Source: Ananas comosus (Eukaryota; Streptophyta; Magnoliopsida; Poales; Bromeliaceae). From it: DNA of 64,000 nt. The notes beneath the pieces were generated by a model, which was not told the origin of the DNA, ran no database searches, and saw nothing but the letters and a program-made list of their open reading frames with translations. Positions 26,392 to 37,981 of the stretch are shown here, one piece after another. Both the position numbers and the translations under genes were made by a program. The number at the start of each line of letters is the position of its first letter. Within the stretch, counting starts at the first letter, position 1. Location: NCBI RefSeq assembly GCF_001540865.1, contig NW_017893362.1, forward strand, positions 26,030-90,029, given 5' to 3'.

Positions 26392-28911
26392 TGTCACGCC
26401 GGGCCAGCGGAACCCGCCCGGCACGTGCCCAGACCCGCCATAATCGTCTAAAACGTATAACGTCTAGCGAACAACATAAATAAAAGCACATAATAAAAGA
26501 CATTTAGGAGTATACAGCATAATAAATGTCTAACTGCTACAACAAGGGATAAGGTAGAACTGTAAATCCATAAATAAGACAGTAAAGTAATCAATAGGAA
26601 ATCCCAAATACAGTGCTATAGTAGTAATAGGTGGTCTCGACCACATAGCATACAAGAAAGTCTCTCACACTCTCAACTACAAAAAGAAAGAGTAAACCAC
26701 CTAGGCAAAGTACCGCTCCTCGGCTAAGCTAGCTAAGCGATCCCCTTGCCGGCGATCCCGTGCCTCCGCCGGGTGCCCGAAGGCTCTGAAAGTAAACCAC
26801 AAACGAGGCATAAGGAACTATTAAAAATAGTTCCAGTGGGCAATTACTGACTTCAGTGAATGCAGCCACAACGCCAAAGCTACAAAAGATGTCAAGGACT
26901 ATAAAGTAGAAAGGCCAGGTATATAAAAATGTAACTTATACACAATGATATCTCTACTTAGCATAAATAGCTAGTATAAAGGCAACTTATGCATGAAGTA
27001 AATGTCTCCATACTATCATGGTGTTCACAATGTGAAATAGTAAATTTCGTTGTTTACCTATTTAATCAATGTCCAAGTAGTACACAAGTCTCTATCTGTC
27101 CCACTGTCATAACTGGGATATATACAAGTCCAATTGAAGAGACCCACCCCGAAGTTGTCTATGTGCCTGAGACCACCTAGGCTGTCTGGCCGTGCCGGAG
27201 CCTAATGGCCCGTGGTAGTCAATCATCCCCACTAGGAATGAGCTGTCCCACGGCAATCCACTTCGGGCGGCCCAATCCGCTACGACGAATATGAATTCTC
27301 GGCGATGACGCCATCTCCGAGTGCCGGCTTGTTAGGAGCGACCCACATAGAATGTGCGCAATGAGCCACAATGGTCAAGTATCAAACTGATTGCGTGCAA
27401 GTACCAAGTCTCCATGTCTAATAATTGGAATGTGTCAAAGTATCTCAATGCCTTAATCCCTTGTCATCATTCTCTAACATGTGAATATTAGGGCAGATAT
27501 GTATGCGGCCTATCAATATGTCTCTATATTGCAATGTTTATAAATTTATAGTCTCAAGTGCCCCTTTATGACACTCATTTGCCTCTCATTCAAAACAGGC
27601 CAACTATGTTTTTTTACCAAGGTACAGTATTCTCAAAGTCATAATCCTCATAAGAGATGTATTTTACTTGCAAAATAAGACACTTTTTCCGCGTATGCTA
27701 TGCATTCCTCATATAGCTTAACTATATATGAAATTTTCATAATCACAAGAGCAATGCAATTTTAAGTGCTCTAAAATTCAATATAAATCCCCTTTTTAGT
27801 ATAGAGAAATGAACTTAAAATAATTTACAACAAGTAGAAAGAGCATAGGGCCATTCGCCCCATTTCCACGAGCCAAGCCACCGATGACAACTAACACTCC
27901 TCGGCGCGTCCACGAGGATATCCTCTAGTCTCCTAGTAACCTCAGGAGGTATAGAAACATTATGTCATATCGGGCCAAACGAACAAAACTTAGCTCAAAA
28001 CATTAAGCTAATCAAAGATAGGTGAGGAAAACTCACCCTCTAGTGAAAAATTTCCCTAAACCTCACAAATGGCTAGGGCTCATCCAATCCAACCAAAATG
28101 GAGCCTCTTAACACATACATCTAGCTTCAAAAGCCCTAGATTCAAAATACCGCAAATAAAACCCTAATATCACAAATCTAGGTTCATCTCATGAATATCC
28201 AATAACAACTCAAATCTAGAGTAAGATAATAATTGCTTACCTTTAGACGCTTCAAATCAAGCTCTAAAATTCTGTTAAATCTCAGATTATCCTCCATTAG
28301 CTCCAAATTCCAAGCTTGAGGCTTCATCCATCGGTGAAATGGCAACCAAGGGCAAAAAGAAGAAATCCATCAAAACCAAGTCAAATGACGATCAAAATCA
28401 TAATGGGACAAGTGGAGCTTCAGCTCGACCGTTCTCTCCTCTGCGTGTCCGCACAAAAAACGCCCAAGGGCGTGGATGCTGTTATAAAAAAGCCCAACAA
28501 TCGCGGAAAACACCCCCGCCCAGACCAAACTGCACAAATTGCCTCCTGTACGCGGTACACGGCTCTTGTACCGGCTACAAGGCTGACGAAATGCAAACCA
28601 GAGGGCTCGGTCGCTGCCGTTTTCTGCGGCTACTGTACCCGGTCACAAGCCCGATGCTTGTACCGGTCACAAACCGCAATCTTGTACGCAAGGCCAGTCC
28701 TTGTTCGCGGTACAAGCCTGCTGCCAGGTCTATCGCGAGAGCTGACCAAGAAATTTCAATTTTGGGATCTTGGTCCAAGTCTCACTCCCAACATTCTCGG
28801 GAATGCGCCAGGGTCGGAACCACTATCAACGACCTCACAAAACTGTGGGAAGGCTATCCAACACAGATCAAACACTTCGATCTTGCAATTGTTAAGATCC
28901 AGTGTTATTCA
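26392..28911 (-). mobile_element. Solo LTR: noisy copy of 15188-15775 plus its only available remainder
   Basis: Starts TGTCACGCCGGGCC and ends CCAGTGTTATTCA before CTAGC (28912-28916), matching the CTAGC at 15183. The part 26972-28911 has no clean counterpart here. It has the GC-rich core (27190-27380), a chance 195-residue open frame at 28339-28926 over the U3, and GTACCGG-like palindromes (28550-28720). The base-level sequence is unreliable. Confidence 0.75.
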
Positions 28912-30529
28912 CTAGCATGGTATTAGCCACTACGCATCCAACAATCTAGTTCTCNNNNNNNNNNNNNNNNNNNNNNNNNTGTCTCAAGGTGAAGTTCCAA
29001 CTCTCACCATGCATAGTGCCTATTTATGACACTTAAGCATTACTATAGGTCAAGCACACCACCTATTCCATATTCCATTAGTGACCTTAACACTAGGTTC
29101 ATACATGACCCGAGCTCAATGCCGCTTAATGACATTAGCCCAATTATTCTCAAGTAGTACAAGTCCCCAAGCCTCTTTATGGCTTACTAAGATTTTTTAA
29201 GTCTCGAGTAGGAATAGCTTTAAATGCATGAAAGTGATATCCATTTTCACAATAGGAATTATGATCCCAAGTCTCAATAAGATGCCAATCATGTACAAGC
29301 CCCACTTGGTAGCTCTCTACTATATAGGGGTCCGATATTTCTTACACATAATATATGCATGCTAAGCATCCTAAAATTCTCAATAAATACATTTATCATA
29401 GAAATGCATAAATTTTTACTCTACAAAGCATAAAACATAGGGTATAAGAATTTCTCATATGCCAGGCTAGGTTAAACCCACCGAACCGTCGCGTAGTCCC
29501 TCGCTTCGCTGAACGGAGTTGTCCACAAGTCTCAAAATACCCTAAAAGTAAGGAGCGAAGAGATACATAAGCGTTACGAGCAACTCTAGGCCCAAACATT
29601 AATATTCTCACGAAAAGGGCAAAAACTCACCTAGGGAGTAGAAAATCTCTCTTAAGCTCCAAAAGAGAGCTAGAATCCTTCCAATCAAACCAAATAGAAG
29701 ATTCTAAACTAATCAATCTAGCTCAAAAGGCCCTAGAATCACAATGCCCAAAATCAACCCTAAAAATTCTATTCTAGGGTTCCATATGGTAAAAACCTAC
29801 CAATACAAGGATCAAAGGTTAGAATCAAGGTACTAACCTCTCTAGATGCCTCCAAACAAGCTCCAAATCTTCTAGGGTTGAAGATTGGTCAACACCAAGC
29901 CCTACAAGTAAGCTCCAAGCCTTGCAAGGGTGGGAAGGAGAGAAAGGGTTGAAGCTCCAAGCTCCTCCAAGCAAGCTCCTCCTCTTCTTCTTCTCCTTCT
30001 CCTTCTCCTTCTTCTTCTCTTTCTAGAAGGTGTAGGGAGAGGGTGAGAATGAGGAAATGAGGAAGGGAGAGGGTGGAATGGCTATTTAGGCCTTCCAAAG
30101 TAACAAAATCCTAGGAGGTCCCTCAAAAAAACAAAATTGCATCAGCCCGGTCTGGGCAGATTTCGCCCAGAGGGACCGGTCTCTCCCTACAAGGGACCGG
30201 TCTCTCAGGTCGAACCCGAGAAACCCACGTTCGGGAACCGGTATCTCCCCGCACGGGATCGGTCTCTCCCCGCGTGGACGCGCTCGGGGACCGGTCTCGC
30301 CTACCAGGGACCGGTTGCCTCGCCGGCTGCGCAACACTGCTCACTGGGGGACCGGTCTCTCCTATCAGGGACCGGTCCCCGAGAGAAAAACTCTCAGGAC
30401 TCGTCCAGAACTCAGGTTTTCAAACTTTTTAGGTCGAAAAACATTCTACGACCCTCCACCAAATGTGGAAAAGCTCGGAACATATCCAATCACTCGAACC
30501 TCGCAATTTGCAAGGTCCAGTGTGTCACA
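28912..30529 (-). mobile_element. Minus host LTR, GGGACCGGTCCC subtype (continues 15030-15187)
   Basis: Resumes after CTAGC with ATGGTATTAGCC and, past the gap, runs to an exact end CCAGTGTGTCACA at 30529 (reverse complement TGTGACACACTGGACC). The U3 palindrome cluster lies at 30155-30380 with GACCGGTCTCTCC blocks, and CTT tracts at 29980-30020. It parallels 9263-10767 closely, with an extra 40-60 bp at 29920-29960. It sits inside another LTR that starts at 30530. Confidence 0.85.
28955..28979. other. Assembly gap, 25 Ns
   Basis: Exactly 25 N bases. Left flank ACAATCTAGTTCTC and right flank TGTCTCAAGGTGAAGTTCC are contiguous, with one base (A) between, in the related LTR at 9250-9275. The true gap is therefore about one base or none. 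Confidence 0.97.
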
Positions 30530-32104
30530 ACAGCACCAACACAGTGATGACAAACTCCGGAGCGCATCGCTCGAGGGAAAGCTACCGCCCTCAAGCAAGG
30601 ACTTATAGCGAGTATGATCTAATCCTTAACTCTAAGGATGTCAAGTTCAATCCGTTCCTTAACTATAACGAATTTATGCACAAATGACCCTTAGCTCTAA
30701 AGTTGTATGTCATTGTGTCTCAATCTCAAGTTCTTTGCATTCTTTGTTTTCAATCATGTCATTACACTAACTCTAGTGTTTTTTATGCCACATTTGTTGC
30801 TAACTCTAGCTTTGTTGTTCTTTATGCCACATTTGTTCTCTTCGATGCCACACACTAACTCTAGTGTTCAAATACTTTAGCATTCATTATCTCGTTAATG
30901 CCACACACATAACTCTAGTGTCATCTTTGCATTCACTAATGCCACTAGATCTACATGTCATAATGTCACATTTGTCCTCTTACCTCAACTAGGTTTTTAT
31001 GTTACATTTCATGCATATATAGGGTTCTTAGGTTCTCAACCATCTCATAATACAATTGTACTCACAACATGCAACATTCACATAAACATCATCTCATTCA
31101 CCCTAAAATGCATGCAACAATACATATATGTATGCTCAAGGAGTGACACATTAGACAGAGAAATAATTTCAAGGAGTTTGGAGAGCACCACCCACCTCGT
31201 AGGCTTGCTAAGGTGCTCGGGTTCGAATTTCACGATTTTTAGCCGCCTATTTACTTGCCTGCGGCAAAACGAAGCCAAATTAGGCTTTTTCGCTCATAAC
31301 TTCGCATAGACTTTTCGTAACGTCAATCCGAGCGCATCAACGCGTCGGAAACACCCCCAATTAGGTTTCTACACGATCAATTTTGATCTAAACCCCTCCA
31401 TTGCAAAAGCCCCAGTATGGGTGCCCTAGCTTCACATATATATATAACCTTTGGTTTGATCTCTTCTACAAGCAAAAACAAGCTTGTTATCATCTAAAAA
31501 TCCCAACAAAACCATTCTTAGGTTATTTGGTTCCCATTCTTAAACTCTACCATGAGAGGGGGAAGAAGCTTACCTCTAAAGCTTTACTTTTCTCAAGCTA
31601 ATGGTGAAGGGGATGGAGTTGCTTTACTCTTTTAGCTTCCTCTCCACCAACACCTCCTTCTTCTTCAATTTCTTTCTCTCATTCTTCTTCTCTTTCTTCC
31701 TTTCCTAGAGAGAGAGAAATATGAGAGGGTGTGAGAGGGAGAGAATGAGAGAAATATCTCATTTTCTCCTCATACATAACCCATTTGATGCATAAATGCA
31801 TTTAGACCCCTCAACTTTCATCTCATTGCACAGCACAGACAGGGCATTTTTCAGGCACGGGGACCAGTCTCTCTAGCAAGGGACCGGTCCTCGAGAGCAC
31901 TCCCTGCAGCTTTGCAAAATGGGTTCGGTCTCACCCTGAGGGACTGGTCTCCCGGGGACCGGTCTCTCCCCGTAGGGACCGGTTCCCGAGAGCTGCTCTC
32001 CTGGGACTTAGCCAATTTTCCACTTCTGGGCTTTTTACGCGCACGGGGGACGGTCTCTCCCCGCCAGGGACCGGTTCCCGAGAGCTGATTTTCCAGTACT
32101 TAGC
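30530..32104 (-). mobile_element. Minus LTR fragment of a second family; insertion host of the large element
   Basis: CAACTCCGGAGCGCACCGC-like sequence near 30550 matches 56319-56350 inside the LTR at 55278-58603. Many short words CACTAACTCTAGTG (30760-30920) mirror the TAACCTAGTGTT repeats at 48140-48310. A CTT tract (31660-31710) and GGGACCGGTCCC-type palindromes (31855-32090) follow. It stops at 32104 where the large element begins. TTAGC at 32100-32104 would be that element's left target site. No gene in it. Confidence 0.65.
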
Positions 32105-34554
32105 TGTAACACACTGGACCTGTGCAAGTTGCGAGATTCGAGTGTTTAACTTGGACTCCGAGCTTTCCCACACTTGGTGGAAGGTCGTAGACTGAATTCC
32201 GACCTAAAAAGTTCGAATTCTGGATATTTTGGCTAAGTCCTGAGAGTTTCACTCTCGGGGACCGGTCCCTGGTGGGAGAGACCGGTCCCCCTGGCTGAGG
32301 TTTGGTTGTTGCGTAATGCAACCAGTCCCTTGGCTTGAGGGACCGGTTCTCGTATACGTGTTTTGCTAGAGGGCCCTAAGGGACCGATCCCTGAGGGGAG
32401 AGACCGGTCCCCTAACCCGAAAACTGCCCAGACCCGGGCAGTGCACTGTTTTGATTCTTGAGGGGCCTAAGAGGATTTTGTTGCTGTAGAGGGCTTTTAG
32501 AGCCATTTCCCCTCTCTCTTTCCCTCACTTCTCACTCTCTCACACCTCTAGAAAGAGAAGAAGAAGAAGAGGAAGAAGAAGGAGGAGAGGAAGAGCTTGC
32601 TTGAGGGAGCTTGGAGCATCAACCCTTTCTCTCTTTCTTCACCATTGGAGGCTTGGAGCTTGGACTTGGAGCTTTGTGGAGGATCAAACTCCAATCCTTG
32701 AGGGTTTTGAGCTTGGTTTGGAGCATCCTAGAGGTATGTGGCTAGTTTCTCTCCTCTAGATCCTAGTTTTGGAGCTTTTTACTAGATGAAACCCTAGATT
32801 TGGATTTTAGGGTTTATTTTGGGGATTTTCGATTTGAGGGCTTTGAGACCTAATTGATGGGTTTAGAACCTTGGTTTAGGTTGGATTTGAAGGACTCTAA
32901 CTCCCATTTGGAGATCGAGAGAGCTTCCTTCACACTTGGTGAGTTTTTCTCCACCTTAGCTTGAGATGGTTAATGATTGAGCTTTGTATTGTTCGTAAGG
33001 TCCGTTTGACTCTTGTTCCTACATCTTTAGGGTGCTAGGAGACTAGTGGGCATCTTCGTCGGAGCTTACGAAGAGTTGCAAGAGTTGTGGTGGGTTTGAC
33101 TACATGAAAATGGGGCAAAATGACCCCTATGCATTTTGTACTTGTCGTAATCTCAATTTGACATCAAATCCATGCTAAATAGAATTTATGTGAATTTTAA
33201 AACACTTAAAATGCATGCCTTATGTATCATGAAATTTTCACTCTATATAGTAGGGTATTCTGGGTTTTTAGCATGCATGTGGGAAGGGTTTTTCTTTGCG
33301 AGTTGGGTACTTGTCTCGTACGATGAAAATGATTAGAATTATGCATTCATGAACATAATTATCATGCTTGGACATAGAGACCAAAAGTGTCATAAAGGGG
33401 CACTTGGGCTAGCAAACTATGAAACTGATATCGAGACTTAGTGATAGGCCATTGACATCTTTTATATTCCATGTTAGAGAAATGATGACATAGAGATAGG
33501 CCTATGAGAGATGTGACGTATTCCATGTTGTTAGACATGAGGACTTGGTACTTAAGACGGATCTTTTGGTTACTTGCCATTGTGCTCATTCGCACATGCT
33601 TGTGAGGGTCGCTCCCTACAAGCTGGTACTTCAGAGATGACCATCGCGATACATATTCGCTGTGCGGGATTGGGCGCCGAACTGGATTGCCGTGGGCTAG
33701 GCTCATTCGTAGGGTGGGGATGTTGACTACCACGGGGCCATTAGACTCGGCACCAGCCAGACAACCTACGGGAGGGTCTCAGGACCAGACAGCCTTCGGG
33801 CGGGTCTCTTTAGATTTGACTTTGAGCATTCATCATGACATATGGACAATGACTAGAATAGTAAATAATGACATCTTTACTATTTAGCTTATGGACATCA
33901 TACTAGTGATGATTTGGTACATTCATGCTAGTGTAGCTTTCTTATTACTTGAGCAAAATCATGCTAAGTAGAAATATCTTGTGGTAGCATGTATTCATAT
34001 TTAATTGCGAGTTGTACTTATCGCTTTTGTTTATACTTATACACTGACCCCTTTTTGTAGCTTTTGGGCCTAGTGGCGCATTTTACTGAAGTCAGTAATT
34101 GCCCACTGGGAACTATTATTTAATAATTCTCACGCCCTCTGTTTTGTGGTTTTATTTCAGAGCCTTCGGTACCGGCGGAGGCATGGGATCACGGCAAGGG
34201 TGTCGCCTAGCTAGATAGAGAGGAGCTACTTTTGAGCTTAGGTGGTTTACTCTTTCTTTTATTGTATAAGAGAGAGAGAGAGATTTTGCACCATGTATAG
34301 AGAGACCACCTATGTACCTTTCTAGCACTTATTTTGGGACATTCATTGTACTACTTTATGTTTTTACTTAGTGGATTTACTTTTATGTTCTTTTCCCTTA
34401 TTGTACTTTCTAGATATACCTTACTCTGATACTTCTAGATGTTCTCTTTTATTGTCTTATCTATCGTTTTGTTTTAGACGCCTTATATGTTTTAGACATA
34501 CGGCGGGTGTGAATACGTGCCGGGCGGGCTTCCACTGGGTCCCGGGGCGTGACA
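32105..34554 (+). mobile_element. 5' LTR of the large element (2450 bp)
   Basis: TGTAACACACTGGACCTGTG to CCCGGGGCGTGACA. U3 carries GGGACCGGTCCC-type palindromes (32255-32415) and the hairpin segment CTGCCCAGACCCGGGCAG (32426-32443). Pyrimidine tract and (GAA)n at 32510-32600. GC-rich core at 33585-33805 with two GCCAGACAGCCT/GACCAGACAGCC repeats. Stem-loop module at 34102-34132, here with one arm mutated (TAATAATTC). Confidence 0.95.
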
Positions 34555-34560
34555 GATTAG

Positions 34561-34575
34561 TTTCGTATCAGAGCC
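34561..34575 (+). promoter_or_regulatory. Primer binding site, tRNA-iMet, one mismatch
   Basis: TTTCGTATCAGAGCC against the standard TTTGGTATCAGAGCC. The G-to-C change lies in the primed segment. The 320-bp leader to the gag ATG (34576-34895) has no gene. Confidence 0.88.
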
Positions 34576-34895
34576 TAGGGTTGAGTCTTAGTGGACCTAG
34601 CAAACCTTAGGCTGGTTGGACTATAGGAAATAGACTCGTTAGAGACGAGGCCTACTTGACTTGTAAGCGAAAGTATCGTGATTGGGTATCTTGATAACTC
34701 TAAAAAGTTAGAGTTGAATCGAAGTGTATGGCTTCTAACTTCGCGGAGGGTTACGTGGGCGGTCGACAACGTAACATCGGGAGTTAGTAGTGAAGAACAC
34801 TTTCTTACTTTCGCATGATTTGGGTTGTAACTTTGGAGCGGGGATTCAATAGCGTAGGTTTTGCTAACTTACACTTTTATGATGTTGTAGTGACG

Positions 34896-36130
34896 ATGCC
34901 GATTACACACTCCCAATCTGCTGGAGCGGATAACGCGGCAAACTTGGAGGAGGTCGAGACCTTCACTACCTTCGGATCCGGCGAGGTCTGTGAGTTCAGG
35001 AGCTAGCTTGCGGCTCTCACCGACTTGGTGAAACAGTAGGCAGAGGCGGCACGACAGCAGATTGAGGCGGCGTGCCGACAGGAGGCGCGGATGAAACGCC
35101 TGGAGGACTTTCTTCTACAGCAAGCGGCAGCCTCCAGAGAGACTCAGGCTATTACACCGCCAGCACCAGTTGTGGATGTCGCGCCGAGAGCGCCGTCCCC
35201 CACGCCCAGTTCTTCGCGTGCGGCGCCTGTGGCCGCACCCCAGGAGGAGGCTTTGGCGGCACCACCTGTACAGGCACCCCCGATCGGAGCTGTTTTTCCC
35301 GTGATGGTCGAGGGAGCGGAGCGGGACCGACTCATAGAGAGCCTCAATGCATTCAGAAGGTGCGGTCCCCCGATCTTTGACGGTGAGAAGGTCGACCACT
35401 GGATCGTGGAAAAGTGGTTGATGCATATGGAGAAGCTCTTCCGCGACACTTTTGTAGAGGAGAAAGATCGAGTTTGGCTCGCCACACATCACCTGGACGG
35501 CGAGGCCTACCGCTGGTGGTTGGACCTTTAGGAGAACCCCAGCACCGATTTGGCGGCTATTTCATGGAAGAAGTTCAAGGAGCTTCTACTGGCGCACTAC
35601 TTCCCGACCAGCGTCAAGCGGAAGATGGAGCAGGACTTGCGCAACTTGCGCCAGGGAGATCGGACTGTAGCCGATTATGAGCGGGAGTTTTCTCGGTTTC
35701 TGCATTACGTGCCTTTCGTCGTGCGGGACGACGAGGATAAGGCCCGCATCTTCGAGCGAGGATTGCGACCATCGATCTTCCGGTTCGTGCAATCCTCTAA
35801 CCTCCAAACCTACCGGGAGGTGGTGGATCGCGCGCTCATTGTGGAGAGAGGCGCGGCTGATTTCCAGAAGCGGCGAGAGGCCATGGACAAGGGTAAGGCC
35901 AAGAGGCTTGCGGCTGTGGGTGTGAACTAGACGCATTCTAGGGGGGCGCTGAAGCATCCTAGGAGCCAGCAGCGTGGATCTGCGGTGGTCCTCACTATTG
36001 CCGGCCTTCCCCGCGTGTGATCTGCGGTGGTCCTCACTACCCACCGCAGTGTCCGCAGCGGGCGGGCAGGTACTTCCAGTGTTGCCAGGAGGGCCACGTC
36101 CAGACTGAGTGCCCGAGTAGTTCTTCACCG
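34896..36130 (+). pseudogene. gag: gag of the large element, with stops and a broken zinc knuckle
   Basis: Capsid/nucleocapsid-like protein. ATG at 34896 (MPITHSQSAGADNAAN). Stops at codons equivalent to Gln: TAG after EFRS (near 35004), TAG after LVKQ (near 35038) and TAG after WWLDL (35529). The gag core runs KVDHWIVEKWLMHM, HYFPTSVKRKMEQDLRNLR, GDRTVADYEREFSRF, DDEDKARIFERGLRPSIF. After VGVN there is a stop (35928) and a frame change. GATCTGCGGTGGTCCTCACT occurs twice, at 35977 and 36019. The nucleocapsid knuckle at 36071-36112 reads YFQCCQEGHVQTEC, so the first Cys of C-x2-C-x4-H-x4-C is Tyr. The minus copy at 60808-60849 keeps all four ligands. Confidence 0.9.
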
Positions 36131-36241
36131 GCACCGTCGACTGCATCGCCACCGGCTCTACCAGCCGCCAGCCACGGGAATCCGTCGACACCGTACCAGC
36201 CTGGGCGGCCACCGGTCCAGCGCCAGAGCGAGGGATCTCGA

Positions 36242-36620
36242 CAGGCTCTCAGTAGGCGCATGTATGCCGCTCAGACCGAGGAGGCGGTAGCAGCCGAGGA
36301 TGTGGTTGCAAGTATCATTTTACTTGATGGCATTAGAGTTCGTGCTTTATTTGATATCGGTGCATCGCATTAATTTATAGATCGGCTGTTTGCCGAGTTG
36401 CATGGCATCCCTTTAGTTTTTTTGTTGCATCCGGGACATGTTGTAGTACCCGACCACACTCTGGATATTAGAGAGTATTGCCTTAGTTGCCCTGTACGGG
36501 TAGGAAAGTGGATTATGCCCGTGGACTTGCTAGCTTTGCGCAAGCTAGGGGATTTCGATGTGGTCTTGGGTATGGATTGGTTGACCAAGTATTATGCCAC
36601 CATCGATTGTAAGAACCGCA
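36242..36620 (+). pseudogene. Aspartic protease of the large element, catalytic triad altered
   Basis: Follows gag in the gag-pol frame (SRRMYAAQTEEAV .. IRVRALFDIGASH). The retropepsin motif should be D-T/S-G; here codons 36353-36361 give Asp-Ile-Gly, and a TAA at 36371 ends the frame two residues after ASH. Sequence resumes in the same frame as [16 protein letters not shown] and goes through [19 protein letters not shown] and [17 protein letters not shown] to the RT linker. The homologous minus copy has an intact DTGASH at 60559. The protein would not be catalytic as written. Confidence 0.88.
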
Positions 36621-37981
36621 CGGTTACTTTTAGAGAACCGGGGCAGGCTGAAGTTGTGTTTAGAGGATGCCGGAGTTCGCTTTTTGCGATATCGATCAGC
36701 TTGTCTCGAGATAGGCAGCTGATCAACCGAGGATGTGTAGCCTACTTGGCTAGTGTTGTGTTGAGGGACGAGGATGACACCCCCAGGATTGAGGATATTC
36801 CGGTAGTACGGGAGTTCCAGAATGTGTTTCCAACTAAGCTACCGGGTATGCCACCTGATAGGAAGATCGAGTTTGTGATAGATTTCGTCCCTAGGACTAC
36901 TCCAATCTCGAAGGCACCCTATAGGATGGCACCGGCGGAGCTAAAGGAGCTGAAGGCACAGCTACAGGATCTGCTGGACAAGGGCTTCATTCCACCGAGT
37001 GTTTCGCCTTGGGGAGCGCGAATTCTGTTCGTCAAGAAAAAGGACGGATCACTTTGCCTATGTGTGGACTATCGTGAACTTAATAAAGTCACGATCAAGA
37101 ATAAGTATCCGTTGTCGAGAATCGACGACTTCTTTGATCAGCTTCAGGGATCGCGTGTGTATTCCAAGATAGACTTGCAATCGGGATACCACCAGTTAAA
37201 GATCAAACCCAAGAATGTATCGAAGACGGCTTTTAGAATACGGTATGGACATTATGAGTTCACAGTTATGCTGTTCGGGCTTGTCTAATGCCCCGATAGC
37301 TTTTATGGATCTAATGAACCGTGTTTTCAAGCTTATCTAGACAGGTTCGTCGTGGTGTTCATCGACGATATTTTGGTTTACTCCCGAAGTGATGCGGATC
37401 ACAAGAAACATTTGAGGCCTGTACTTCAAATACTTCGGAAAAATGAGCTTTATGCCAAGCCGAAAAATTATGAATTTTGGCTTCGAGAGGTAGCATTCCT
37501 CGGACATTTGATTTCGGGATCGGGTATAGCCATGGATCCTAAGAAAATTGAGGCTATCAAGGATTGGCCGAGACCGACGAGTGTCACGGAGATTCGGAGT
37601 TTTCTTGGATTGGCCGGTTATTACCGGAGGTTTGTCGAGGGGTTCGCTAAGTTATCTACTCCCCTCATGAGGCTCACGCACAAAGGTGTCAAGTTCATTT
37701 GGAATGATGCGTGCGAGAGAAGTTTCCAAGAGTTGAAGTAACGGTTGACGACCGCCCCGATCCTAACCCTACCAGTTGCTGGAGCCGAGTATGTAGTTTA
37801 TAGTGATGCATCTCTTAATGGATTGGGTTCTGTGTTGATGCAGGATGGCAAGGTGATCGCGTATGCTTCTCGCCAATTGAAGAAATATAAAAAGAACTAC
37901 CATACGCATGATTTGGAGTTGGCGGCCGTAGTCTTCGCATTGAAGTTATGGCGCCACTACTTATATGGCGAGCGGTGTGAA
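36621..37981 (+). pseudogene. pol: Reverse transcriptase and first part of RNase H, frameshifted and interrupted
   Basis: RT fingers and palm: [81 protein letters not shown] ([15 protein letters not shown]) and the catalytic box FIDD at 37358-37369 (the family Y/F-x-D-D). One extra base near 37284 breaks the frame after MLFGL, and a missing base near 37333 restores it. A TAA replaces Gln at 37739-37741 before [11 protein letters not shown]. RNase [40 protein letters not shown], ending at HYLYGERCE (37981), where a solo LTR is inserted. Confidence 0.93.

Larger units (their letters stand above)
15782..26971 (+). other. Indel-rich second copy of 4736-15775 (probable uncorrected long-read sequence)
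   Basis: From GATGAAAAC at 15782 to CATAAATAGC at 26971 the sequence follows 4736-15775 in order and orientation, including nested junctions (CTACT insertion, the 8588 strand switch, the gag/LTR join, PBS and the CTAGC insertion). Differences are mostly scattered single-base insertions and deletions every 10-30 bases, in coding, LTR and spacer alike. That pattern fits raw long-read error and not evolutionary divergence, which in this window is dominated by transitions. Reading frames here should not be used. The individual parts are listed below. Confidence 0.85.

Noticed and set aside
4736..26971. True tandem segmental duplication
   Set aside because: Difference pattern is single-base indels rather than substitutions, and the flanking LTR is completed only if one copy is removed.
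28316..28926. Two overlapping open frames of about 195-199 residues
   Set aside because: Sits on noisy sequence over an LTR U3 with palindromic repeats. No recognisable protein and other LTR copies do not keep it.
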